Source: Carettochelys insculpta
Lineage: Eukaryota > Chordata > Testudines > Carettochelyidae
Direction of reading: 5' to 3'
DNA length: 64,000 nt
Assembly (NCBI RefSeq): GCF_033958435.1
Contig: NC_134161.1
Span: forward strand, 13,268,001-13,332,000
Below, one piece after another: positions 1 through 13,000 of this stretch. A program made the translations under genes and the position numbers. Within the stretch, counting starts at the first letter, position 1. Each line of letters starts with the position of its first letter. The notes under the pieces are model-generated. The model was given only the letters and a program-made list of their open reading frames with translations, was not told the DNA's origin and did not search any database.

Positions 1-887
1 TTTCCTTTAGCAGAGAAGCAAAACTGAGCCGCTTATGGAAAAACCTGCCACTTAGGATAGGCCCACCTGATCCTACCAGAGGATCCCATGGCCGGACCGA
101 GAAGGAAGGAGTTCGTGCATTGGCAATCACAGGCCTCTGTAGGCTTCTCCTGGCAGTGAATGAAGCCCTCTCAGCAACCACAGGAGCTGCAAACTTATAA
201 GCACTAGGGGCCTCAATACCGTGGCAATATTTGCTGGAAAAAAGAATAAGAGTGACACTTACTGTCCCATGAAGACCGAACTATATCCGGATCAGCAGCT
301 ACAAGAAAAACAAACAGGTTTTTTTTGTTAGCGACATGTTCACTGCACCGATACCTGGCTGGGAGCCGCCAGCCAGCCTGAGTATGATGGGGGAAAACAT
401 CCACCCTCACAGCAAGAGACAGGGCAGCTGGCGTCCTCTGCCTCCCAAAACAGGCAGAGCTCTGAGGTGGTGCAGTGGATCGCACAGGTGAGGCCTCAAG
501 ACCAGAGGCTGCGGAATCCAGGTGAAGACATCACAGTACAGCACCTAGCTGCAGACGCCAGATCTCGTTCTGAAGGAGGGACTCCAGCGCTCTCCAGGAG
601 CCGCAGGAAGAGCTCATGGGGGATCCTAGTGCATCCCCTGCTTGCAGCTGGGAGTCCCCACTCTCAGGCGTAAGAGTCACCATCCCTCACAAGCTGGAAC
701 CAGCCTGGGTTTAAGGAAATCAGGGAAACTGAGGCATGGCACCATTAAGAGCTCTAACCCAACCAGAAAGCTAGTGGCAAAGGCCTCCAAGTACGCGTCT
801 GTTCTGCCCCCAAAAGAATCCCCAAGGCCACAGGGCCATTCCCTCACACCTGAGCCAGAGGAGAAGGGGAACGGAACTAGGACTCAC

Positions 888-1042
888 GGAAAGCAACAAT
901 CGACTTCACTTGCAGCATGGGATTCCGCAACCTGTACTGCACCGTTTGGTTCTGCTTCTCGGCCATCGCCCTGTCAAAGGCCTTGGTCCTGTATGACGGG
1001 ACGATGAACTCCGACCAGTAGTAGGCAATGACGCTGCCCTCG
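888..1042 (-). CDS. ST14: ST14 coding exon 5 (SEA domain with cleavage motif)
   Basis: The 155-nt exon encodes SEGSVIAYYWSEF, then a divergent stretch with an NQT sequon, then LQVKSIVAF. The GSVIA motif is the SEA autoproteolysis site (Gly/Ser bond) required for matriptase maturation, and it is intact. Donor GTGAGT is at 887-882. The next exon is not found in 1-881, so it lies off the window. Confidence 0.93.
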
Positions 1043-4000
1043 CTGCAGGGGGGTGAAAGGGAAGCACGTTACTGACAGTGTGCCAACGACGGGTGGGGAG
1101 CCAGGATCCAAGGACTCAGACGCACAGGCTTTAAGGTCCCACAGGACCATCACAACCAGCTAATCTGACCTCCTGCCCATCACAGTCCTGAACTCAGTTT
1201 GGGTTTATTTTGCTCCTTTTGGGAATCTGTTCCAGAACTTCGTTAGAAACCCTCATCTAATGTCGAGCCTCAACTTGTTGACGGCCAGTTTAAAACCATT
1301 TGTTCTCGTGTTCATGTTGGTTCATAACTAACTCCTCTCTCTCCCTGGCGCTTGTCCCTTTGAGGTATTTAGAGAAAGCATTAGCAGCAGAACTGCCAGA
1401 AGACCTAGGGAAGTGATTATTCCCCTTTATTCAATACTGGTGAGGCCACATCCGGCATAGTGTGTCCAGTTCTGGGGGCCCCATTACAGAAAGGATGTGG
1501 ACACATTGGACAGAGGGTAGCAGAGGGTAACAGAAGTGATTGGGAGCTGGAGCACATGGCTTATGAGGAGGAGAGGTTGAGGGATTTGGGCTTATTTAGT
1601 CTACAGAAGAGAAGAACGAGGGGCAATTTGATAGCTGCCTTCAAACTCTTGAAGGAAGATTAGAAAGAGGATGGAGAGAGGCTGTTTTCAGTGGTGACAG
1701 ATGACAGAACAAGGAGCAATGGTCTCATACTGCATTTGGGGAGGGTTAGGTTGGATATTAAGGAAAAACTATTTCACTAGGAGGGTGGTGAATGTGTTAG
1801 CTAGAGGGGTGTTGGTATCTCCATCCCTAGAGGTTTTTAAGTGCTAGCTTCACAAAGCCCTGGCTGGGATGATTTAGTTGGAGTTGGTCCTTCTTTGAGC
1901 AGAGGGTTGGACTCAATGACCTCCTGAGATCTCTTCCAACCCCATGATTTTATTCTCCTCCACTTGCTCTTGGTTTGGTTAAACAAGCCAAGCCCCTTGC
2001 GTCTCTGCTCATAAGGAAAGTTCTCTACTTCTCTGATCATCCTACTTGCCCTTCTCCACACCCGTTCCAGTGTGAATACAGAGCTCAAGAGCAGAAAACA
2101 AGGGTGCTCTGCTCTCACCTGAACACCCCTCCCCACCCCCACCCCCCGGCCTTGCTCAGCCTGGTTCTGTGGCTCTTGGGCAGAAGGTGAGCTGACCAGT
2201 CTAGCTGAATACGGCCCTTACAGAACCTGTATTCAGGGAAGGGCTCTGCCAGAATCAGCCACCCCTAGACAGTCTGTCCCTCAATACCGCAACTAGGCCC
2301 ATCGCAGAACAGCCTCGCTCCATTTCATGGGGTGTTGCAATCCCAGCGGCTGCCATCAGATGCTCCCATTCGGAAGCAGCACGTTACAAAGAGGACCAGT
2401 TGCGCTGGACTCAAATCTCACACTGCCATTCTTGCTCTCGTTCTCTGAAGCAAAAGGCAGCCTGAGTAGGGACCTCACATCCACTCTCTGTGCATGGGGG
2501 AAAGCCCAGGGTACTGCTGCATGGAGGTGGGTCTGTCCCCTGATAACCCAGAAAAAGCAGTTTCTACCTCCCCTAACTTTCAGGACACACCAACTCCCTG
2601 CCCACAGGTAAGGGCTCAGGAGACAACTCTAAGGATATAGCACCCACCTGAAGGCAGTTACTACTGTCTCCTTGTGATAAGGGCCAATGGCTTGGTTACT
2701 TCTATAGATGTCTTCAATCTAAAGGATGAAAAGGTAAGAGGAACATGTTAAATATACAGAAAAGCACCAAAACAACACAGCTGCCTGCAGAACTGGATGT
2801 TAGGAGGATAGAGTCAGGTCAGAGTCTGGTATAGGTTGGATATTAGGAAAAAATTATTTCCCCAGGAGGGTGATGAAGCACTGGAATGTGTTACCTAGTG
2901 AGGTGGTGGAATCTCCATCCCTAGAAGTTTTTAAGTCCCAGTTTGACAAAGTCCTGGCTGGGATGATTTACTTAGGGTTGGTTCCTCTTTGGGGAGGGGG
3001 ATGGACTAGATGGACTCCTGAGGTCCCTTCCAGCCCTAGGATTCTATGAGTCTATGAAAAAAACCAACTTTACAGCCAAAGTTTGCAAGCCTGGCAGCCT
3101 ATGGCAGGCTCCCAAGTCCATGTTTAGACTGCCACAAAGTCACCAGAGGACAACTTCAGTATCATTTGTGAGGTGCTTGGACACTTGCGCAACTGGAGAT
3201 ACAGGAAGGGGTGTTGGTTTCCTAGAAATACCTAGGCAGCTGGGTCCATGGCACTTTCCATAGCCCTGAGCTTGGCCCATTGAGCTGGCATGGACACGCA
3301 CAGGAGGCTGTTACTGCAGCTGGGGGACAGGACCGGGACAGAAAGTGCCTAGCGGGCTGCAGTGCACAGAGCAGGATCCCAGCCTCCAAGTCAAGCTCTG
3401 AGGTGGGAAAGGGGCTGAGCTGAGCCCACCTCGGGAAGAGCCTTACCGTGTGCTTCACCTTCTTGGAGAGCATGGCAAACTCAGGGGAGCTGGAGTTCTC
3501 ATAGGCATCTATGAAGTTCCAGTTGACAATCAGTAGGTGGCCATTGTAAACCTTCTGGATGGGGGCCCTCTGGTCTGGAAGACATCATTTCAGAAAAAGA
3601 GAGGATCTCAGTGCAGTGGTCAGAGTGAGAGAGACTGAGCAAGGCAATATCAGAGAGTTTCCACATTAGTCTGTATCCACAAAAACAACAAGAACTCCTG
3701 GGGCACCTTATAGACTAACAGATTTACCAGAGCATAAGCTTCCATGGGCAAAGACCCGCTGCGTCAGATGCATGAGAGCTCAGGGGAGAAGTATTCCCCT
3801 GCTTCTTACACATGGGAATTGTCAGCTCAGCCACAGCAGCGAGTGGAGTTAGAACATAAGAATGGCCACACTGGGTCAGACCAAAGGTCCATCTAGCCCA
3901 GCGTCCTGTCTTCCAGTAGAGGCCAACGCCTGATGCCCCAGAGGGAGTGAACGAAACAGGTCAGAAACAAAGTGGTCCCTCCCTTGTCATCCACTTCCAG

Positions 4001-7000
4001 CCTCTGGGTGGGTTTTATGAGGGGAGGTTCTTGGGTTTGGCCCAAATTTTGAAGCAGGCCAGGGGCAGAGCGGGATGAGAACTCGGGAGTCCTGGCCACC
4101 GGCCTCATACGCTAGCCACTGCAAACCCCATACAGAGCTATGGATTCTCTCTCAGCGTTTGTGCAGGGCTAATGCAATGGGGCCCCTGGACCCAGAAAGC
4201 AGTGGCCATCATCTCCGGGCAGCTCATTTGGAAGCCAGCGCAGTAATTAAAGCCCGCAGATCCTGAGGGGACAGGTGCCACAGGGGCGCCCCCTCCAGCA
4301 GCCCAACCTAGCGGCAGGGCCCCACACTCACATTTGAAGTGCCACACCAGAAGGCCCACCATGAGGGAGACGAGCAGGAAGCCGAGCAGCATGGCCATCA
4401 CCACCACCCATCGCTTTGGGCCGCGCTTCTCCACCTTCTTGGTGTTCGTGGCGGGTAGGAACTCCACTGCCTCCTCCAGGCCATTCACGTCCTAGGAAGG
4501 GGAGTAAAAGATGCATGGTCCTGGCTCCAGAGCTGCTCAGCGTAGGGAGGCAGGACCAGAACTCTGGTCCTGGTTCCCCTCACGGCCTCAAGGCAGCACT
4601 TACAGACCCAGTCCTCCAATTAATCAATGTCTTTAATTAGGAAGTTTTAGCAGGGTGATAGCTCTACCCACACAGGCTTTGGACAACACAATAATCATTA
4701 CAACAGCCAACAGCTCTGCCTAGGGGAACATTGTGCAATAATATAATCATTGGCTTTCTCTGTTCAACATGGCTTATTATCACTGGCCCCCGCCCTCCTC
4801 CAGTTCTCTGTTTAGTAACAGCCCCTTGGTGGTGCCAGAGCAGCGGTCGAAAGTGCTCTCCCACCACTGACTGGGTTAAAGTAACCCCTGCGAGCCCCAG
4901 CCTCCCAGCTGAGCTCTGATCCCATGGCAGAATTTGTCCTCAGTGCTGGGCACCGGAGCTCTGTCCTGCACCTGGCACTTTCTCCTGATGATCCTCTTCT
5001 CACCACAGTCATGGGTTGCAGAGCCACGTCTGAGGAGAGTTAGATGATCCCCACGTGATAATTCACCATCTCGTTAACAAGAAACTCTGTAGCACAGCAA
5101 AGCAAACACCGATGTGATCCTTGTTCACAAACGTGGGCGTCATAGGTGTTGGTTAATCAAGACACGTACAAGCTCTGAGGCCCAACAAACCCGCCCAATC
5201 AGAGTCGCTCCACCACACGACTGACCAGTCAGCAGATGGCCTTGGTACCCCTATACAACAAACCAACGAATATTGCACAGCCCACCAGATAACATCCCTT
5301 TACCAAAGCTAGAGGCATGAGATACTTTTCCATAAGTCTCTGAGTGAAAGTCAAGGTCTGGAACATCACCTCAGCTTCTAAGTCACCTGTGACAGTTGAC
5401 ACTCATGCAGATGTAGCTGTGTCAAATCTCAAGAGTAAGAGCTGCACATAATTAGTTGATTTTTCCTCCTCCTGTAAGATTAGTTTGAAATTAAAGCTTG
5501 GCTGTATTTTTCCAGTTTTAAAAAAAAACCCACCGCTACGTAGCCTTACGAAAACTTTGTCTTCAAGCTGCTGAAACCCACAGGAAGTTGCACAAAGCAA
5601 TTCCGCAATGTGCACACACCACACGAGGCCTGGCGCTTACCACAACACACACACACACACACAACTTGCAACATTTTCTCGGGAGCAGGAAAGCCGAGAT
5701 GCTTCTGGAACCCAAGTTCCAGAATTCATCAGTTGATGTGAGCCGATGCCAATGCAGGGAAATCCAAAGTGAAAACAGAACAAGTGGGTGATGCCCTCAG
5801 ATAGGAGCTGTGATTGTGTCGAGAGCTGAGACCAGTGAGGTGCAAAAGGTGCAACATGTGATCAGCAGAGCAAGATGGGGGAGGGCCCTGCTCTGCCCCT
5901 CCAGAAGAGGCAGGACCGTGGGTCGAAGGGGTGGGGTTGGGGGCAGTCGGCCCTCAGCACTGCCTGGACCAGCACCAGCCTCTGGCAGCAATTTAAGGGA
6001 GCAGCAGCCCAGAGCTCTGGGCCCTTTGGTATCATTGGGTCCTGGGAAAGGTGCCCCAGCCCTCCACCTGGCACCAGAGTGGGATGGAAAGAAGTGAGGC
6101 CAGGGATGGAGAAAAGGAAGTAGGACACGGGATTCCTGCCTCCTGTCTCCAGCTTACTTGGTGACTTTGGCAAGTTACTTCAGCTCGCCCTGCAATAGGA
6201 TCACTCCAAGAGCAAACCAAGTCATCTAACCCAACTCTTTTCCTTCCCTGAACCACAGATGGCATTAGGAAGGAACTCCCACCAGCTGTGTTCTCATGCT
6301 GCAGCGCCACAGCGATGTCCATGAAACCTGAGTACCCACAATTACACCTGGAGAATCACTGCTTTGTTTATGTTTGGTGGCCAAAGAGAGGGAGGGCTCA
6401 GTGCGCCAGACCTCAAAGATTCACACATTTCCATAGCAGGGGGCATGGGGCCACCCTGGCTGCAAAACTGGGCCTGGGGATACCAGAAATCCCACACCTC
6501 CAAATGCCCACCTTCACCACCCCTCTCAACTGCCTTCTTTCAGTCACAGGTCAGGCTCTCCAGCACCGGCTCAAAGGTACGTCTAACAGACGATCGGGGC
6601 TATCCCCCTGAGACTACTGGTGCAATGAGACATACAGGGACCACTCCCTGCCAGACTGGCTCTCTCTCGGGCATCGGGCAAATCACTTCCTCTGTGCCTG
6701 GGTTTCCCCGTGCGCAAGCGGGGGACTAGGGGACTCGCTCACTTTGGAAAGGTGCCGGGAGAGGGCGTAAATAGATTGTAATAGGGATTTAAGATCCTTT
6801 GTGTGACTTTTACCAGTAAGGACAGCTTGGAGAGGCCTGAAAGCCACCATGGGCCCGCTCCAGTGTTCCCATTAAGCTGCGTGCTTGGGCAGCTGCCCAG
6901 GAGAGATTTACATGTTGCCCCAGAGAGCACCACAACCTCTCACACCCGGCAGCCTGCGTGTCTATCAGTGGTGCACATCCGCACATGCCTTGGGGCGCAT

Positions 7001-10000
7001 AAAATCTTTTTGGCCCACAGACAATGAAAAATAGCAGGAACACTGGCCAGTTCTCAGGGCCCACCTGCTGTGTCAGCTGGCCTGGCCGCTGTTTGCTGGC
7101 ATGCCCATCCCGCTTTGCTGTCACATTCAGGCCTCCCAAAAGCGGGGAACACCATTGCTGGCGCACCCCAGCAGAGACAGGCACCGGACCACAAGCCACC
7201 CCATGCCGTGGTCTGGAACGCCAGCAGGGCGGGGGCTTTCCCCGTTCCACTGGGTGCAGCTGCTCACTTGGGGGCGACATGTGGCACAGGGGAGGGAGAA
7301 CGCAGTTCCCTGAGCCTCTCCCTGATCCGGCTGCTGGAGTTATTTTTAGACAGGAACTGTGATCTGTCGAGAAAAACCAGAACTTCAAGGGCAGCAATGA
7401 CTCAGCCCAGCCCAGAGCACATATGGGCAGCAGGGTGTGGGGACAAGCCCTTCTGACTTGGAAGGTTTTATAGAACCCAGTCGGCAAAGGGGAGCTGAGG
7501 GGATGCCCCATGCAGGTTGTGGCACAACAGTGACTCAGATGAGTTCACCATCAGAGGCCACTCATGGGTGGGAGTACAGCACAGTGTGTTGCTTATGGAG
7601 CAAGTGACCAAGCTGAGAAGACGTGGCCTAACGGTAGCTGGGATTTAAACATAGCCGCTAACACCACTCCCCAGGTTTTGGGAATCAGTTGGCTGGTTTT
7701 TGGACACACACCATTGCCCTCTGCTGGGCGGGATAAGAAGTTGCTCTGCTGTGTGCCATTAGCCCTATACCGCCAGCAGCTAATGGTGAGTCTCCTCAGC
7801 TGAAGTGTACAAAAGGCTCTTTGCAGAGAGGAAGGATCAGAGAGTTCTCACCTGTTGTCACCATAGAGTTCTACGCAGCCAGGCCACATGACACAAGAAT
7901 AGACACGAAAGATGCAAGGCCTCGCTCAGGCTCCCAGGGGTCCTGCTCCTGACACCCACTCACTGGGCCAGGGACATGTCTTTGCACTCCACCCCTCCCC
8001 CAGCTCCACCATGAGGAGGTAAATGAACACGGAGTTGAACAGAAAAAGCTTCCCCTCACCCTGTCTCAAGCCCTGGAATTTTCCAGCCACTTGACTGCCA
8101 GGGACCGGACTCAATGACCTCTCCAGGTCCCTTCTAGTTCTATGATTCCACGCCTGGCACTACAGCCTGGCACCCTCCCACCCCAGCCCTCCGCCTCATG
8201 TCAGAGCGAGGTCCAGCCACGCGATTGGTGGGGTCCCAAGGGAGCCGCAGCAGCCGGACGACAGTAGCCAGGCATGAGAACCACACTGGCAAATGACAAA
8301 GATGGGTGTGTGGTCACTGGCTGCAGCAACTGCTTCCGGTGCCACCGGGCCTCAGGGCAACAGTGAGGGATACTTGCTTGTCACCACCAGCTCACACCCC
8401 ATTGTACCTCCAGAGACTTATCACCCAGCTGACCGCTCAGAAGGCGGTGAGCTGTCCTGCGGCCATGGGGAGTGGTCTAAGAAGCAACCGGGTGCTCCAC
8501 CTCGAGCCCAGAGCCCCAGGGTTCCGCAAAGTGACAATAAGGGTTCTGCAAGAAAACTCCATTGCAATAGCCGACTCCTCTGCGGCTCCCTGCCCTGCTG
8601 CCGCTGAAACAGTAGAACCAAACCGGATTGGTTGAACGGCCGGCAGGAATCCAGCTGTTAAACCAACTCAGTGTAGTTCCACTATTTCAGTGGCGGCAGG
8701 GCAGGGAGAGTCCCTCACTTACCTCGCTACCCGAGCCGCCACACCCCTCCAGTGGGCATGGCTCAGCTCATCCCCCACCAGCAGAACAATCCTGCCAGCC
8801 TTCCTCCTGCTGGGTGCATGTGGCTGCCCGGCGTAGGCTCCCCAGCCAGCACCACGGATGGATTAGTCCTGGGGGCTGCTTTGGGGCAGAGAGGAGGTAA
8901 TCGGGGTGGGGGGGTGGGTTTGCATGACGGGAAGTAACGCAGACTGGGAGGCAGATGGGACTGGGGGGCAGATCTGGTGTCTGGGGTGGGTAAAGCCTGG
9001 GAACGGGATTCTGCAAAATTCTTTTGAGTTTAAAGGGTTCAGCGGCCAAATAAAATTGGGAACCCCTGTGCTACCCTCTTCCTATCCCTAGTCTGACAGT
9101 TCCTGAAGGCTGCTACAACAGGCTGTGGCAGCCTGTGGACATGTGACTCCCCATTCCCTGGCCCCTCCAGCGTATCTGTTGCCTTAAAAGTGAAAAGCTA
9201 GTTTGCCAGATCTATTAGCATAACACTAAACCTGTTAAAGGGCCTCAAAGTAGTAATTAAAAGTATGTGTCAGGGTTGATACAAGCCTGCTTTTACTAGG
9301 GTCTCCCAGACAGCTGGACAAAGGAGATTCCCTCTTCTTTTTGACTATGCGGTGAACTAGTTTTAGGCGAACCCTCCACCAAAATCAGTATCTCCCTAAG
9401 ATATAAAATCCTATGTTAGGCCTAAAACATTTGGAAACATTTTAACATAAACACACAGTGAAATTCCATCAACATGTCTTGTTATGAAATTCACACAAAA
9501 TTAGTCTTCCTGTTTTCTATATTATGAATACACTAAACAGCTCAGTCTCATTAATTTCAAACAATGTCATTGTTTCAGGAAGTTTAAATATGTAGTAATC
9601 TATAAAATATTGAAATATTGATGAAGAAAACGAGCAGTCCGATAGCACTTTAAAGGCTAACAAATGTATTTATTAGCCAACTGAGCTTTCATGAGTAAAA
9701 CTCCCTTCTTCAGACTGAAGCAGAATTGGCTCTTACCCATGAAAGCTCATTACCTAACACACACATTTGTTCATCTTTAAGGTGCTAGTGGACTGCTTGT
9801 TATTTGTGATGAAGAACATGTAAAACAGAGCAGGGCTGCATCAAGCGTGCCATAATATTTCATGTCATATTCAGCAGGAGAGCTGACGCCCTTACTACAA
9901 AGCTTTTCCAAGTAAAGATCTGACCAACTTTAGGTTTTATCACAAAACCTGCCACTGACATTTTTTCAGTCCCTAATTTAGTACTTTTAATTGCCTTCCA

Positions 10001-13000
10001 CACGTCCCGTCTGCACTAGCTAGCATGCAGTGGAAAACTGGCAGTATTTTCTTTAGAAAGACATTTTAGAAGAGAGATTCCTCCCCCCCGCCTGCAGCCC
10101 CATGTCATTTGCTACATTTGGGTTCAAGGATTTTGCCGGAATGGGGGAGCAGAGAAGGAGGAGACAGTAGGGAAGGTGTGGGATAGTGGGGAAGGGGCGG
10201 GGGTCACAGGTTGGGAAGCTTGCCTCTCTAAGTAGCAGCTTCACCCACCGCCTATGCACATGGCTCCCTGCTGCTGGCATCAGTCTGCAGTTTAGCCCAA
10301 TCCCTGCTCTCCCCACTGCCACTTTCCAACTTCCAGTAGGGGTACAGGCTCCACCTCCCAGAGCAGACAAGGATTTGCCAGCAGCAAGGTGAACCGGGGC
10401 CTTCGCAGAGCCAGCGGCTCTCATTCAGGCTGCGGGTTCTGGCTTGCTTGGCAGCTCCAAAGGGGAGGGCTGCAGGGGAAGAACAGTTCAGGAGTGAGCA
10501 AAAGGAGGAGGAAGGCCACACGGCAGGAGTGCACGACCCAGGCATAGGAGTGCCAGCACCACCTCCGTCCATTACTAAACGCAATGCCCAGAGGTAAACA
10601 GGACACTCCTCAGCAGGCTATCCCAAAAGAGCTTGGGGTCTACCTCCCGGTGCCTGAGATAGGATGGCACCAACAAGACAGGGAGGGATAAAGCTACAGC
10701 AGTGTTTCTACAACAGGGAGTCCGGTCCACACTGAAGTTGCAAGGCAATGGCTTTGGGGAGCAGCTCATCACAGCCTAGCATTTTCAAAGTGGGTGATCC
10801 CTGGGCTATGGCATGGCCAGCCAGCCCACACAAGCCTCTCTGAAGCCAGCTTTAGCCTTTGTTCCTGAGCCTAACGGCCATTCAGCCCTCGATTTTACCT
10901 GCATTTAGCGCTGGTGCCCCTGTCCAGTAGTCAGGGCTAGTGGTTGGAGCAGAGGTCGATGCTGACACAGAGATGCGATGGAGCCAAGGGTGGCACTGAA
11001 ATCAAGGCCTGGGGAGAAGCCGGGGTTCGAACGGGGATCAGAATTTGCAGACAAGCCAGAATCAGTGCTGTGCCCAGAATCCAGGTGAACACAGGGGCTG
11101 AAGCCAGAGGGTCTGAGTCCAGAGATAAGCCAGACAGCTTCGTAGCTGAGGCTCAGGCCAAAGCCAGGTGGTCGCGGTCTGTAGAGGGCCAAGAAGCGCA
11201 GGCAAGGCTGGAGCAAGGTCAGAGTAGAGCTCGGCTGAGGCAGCGGTAGCAACAGGACCAAGAGCAGGCTCAGCGTCTCAAGGGCCCAACACACCCCAAG
11301 GCAGGTCCCTCGTTGGGCGGTGCTGTCACACAGACTGATCCGCAGCTCTGGAGGGCTTGGAGAAATATCCAGGGTGGGAGGTCACCTGACCCAGGCTCTG
11401 CTCTGGGATAGGCTGCTGCCGTATGCTCAATGACTGAGTCACCGCAGGCTCTGTGGGAAGGGTAAGTCAATGCAACTGAGAGTAGTGACTCACCCCAGAT
11501 CTGCTGGAGGGGCAGCTGAGAGCAGCCCTGATTGGGCTGAGGTTTGCCTTACACACCCAGTGCCGGTACTGGGAAGCATCACCAGCACAAGCCAAAGCTG
11601 GGGCATGTGGCATGTCTTCCCCTCTGCGAGTATTCCACTGCGTCCCGTCTCTTCCCCACCGCTGCAGCCTTCTGGGATAAGCAGGAAATGCTCGGCGTGC
11701 ATAAGACTTAACCTGTGATCCAGCCAAGCTACCACTGACTCAAGGGTCCGCCCTTTGGGAGGCCTTGCTGCCATCTCTTCTGGTCTCTGTACAGACAACA
11801 CATAGGTGTTGAGAGAAACCCTAAAGCAAGAGTGCTTGGACAAGGAGAGAGCCCAGCACATCTGGAGTGGGAAGTCAGAGGGACTGGCTGAAAGCTCTAG
11901 AAGGCAAATTGCATCTGACCAAGGGCACTGCTGGACTGGAGCTGGCATCAGATTCAGGGCCATTCATTTCAAGAAAGTTGTGTGTTGCAATCTGCAAACA
12001 AGGCTTTCAACTCAAGGCACCAGGTCTCAGCCTGTGACTCCGAGGACCTGCACCCAAGGCACACCTGGCCAGCCTGACATTTAATAAGGATTAGTAAATA
12101 TATACCAGATACGGCACCTGCTGCCAAGTTTACAGTTCTAAGGTCTTGGCAGCACACCTGGTTTGGCATTCTATACTGACAGAGGTTCTCCTGCTGGGGG
12201 CGCAGCTTGTATCAGCAAACTGCACAGCTCTGACAGTACAACCGTGTCCACACTAAGGGCTTTGGCTGATACAGCTACCTCCAGTCAAGGTTGCACCTCA
12301 TCACAGGCCTGACCCTCACACCTGTGTCTGACCTTGGGTCTGTAATACAGACCCAACAGGGGCAAGTTCCAGAAGGGGTAAAAAATGACATTGCTTCATT
12401 CAATGCTTAGCCTTCCAAACCAGATACACTTGGTATGTTCCCCAGTGCTAAACAAATGGGTCACACTTGAATTCCCGTGAACGCACACAGCCAAAAGAGA
12501 CAACTTCCAGGTTGACTTACATCCAGACAAATTACATCCAGCTCCATGTCTCAGATACAAGTGACTGATGCTGCTCCCAGGGAAGTCAACAGAAAAACTC
12601 TCCTGGATTTTAGCAATCAGGTCAAAATCTGCAGTAGCAAACTCTCCATAACTTTTAGAAGAAAAGATGCATTTTTATCTTTAAGATTTCCCCCAAAACA
12701 TATTTAGTGATTCTAATGGAAAGATGGGATTTTTCTCCTATAAGGGCAGGATTGTCACATTAAACTACAGGTTGAACTTCTCTCATCCAACACTCTCGGG
12801 ACGTGACTGGTGCTGGACGAGAGAATTTGCTGGACCACAGGAGGTCAATATTTTCTAGCACATTATCAGCACTTGCACTGCTTACTGGGCTCTTAGAAGA
12901 TATTTAGGGGTAAATTACAGCTCAATAACAGCACAGAACACTGAGAGCCAGGACTGGTGGCTGGAAACAAACTTTATGGGACCATGGGAAACTCGGCCAC

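Noticed and set aside
1..881. A further ST14 exon (first CUB domain)
   Set aside because: No minus-strand frame resembles the CUB start (CSFGLHARG region of mammals), and no matching acceptor/donor pair was found.
4138..4488. 116-codon minus-strand frame containing the ST14 membrane segment as a small membrane protein gene
   Set aside because: The frame begins at a GTG inside an exon and runs through a perfect GTGAGT donor. Only 4332-4491 is coding, as ST14 exon 2.
6810..7511. 233-codon minus-strand frame
   Set aside because: It crosses a hAT MITE with its target duplications, has no recognisable domain and lies in ST14 intron 1.
10905..11294. 129-codon minus-strand frame rich in Leu and Pro
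   Set aside because: It follows from the repetitive AGCCAGA-type DNA; composition is biased and no homologue is recognised.
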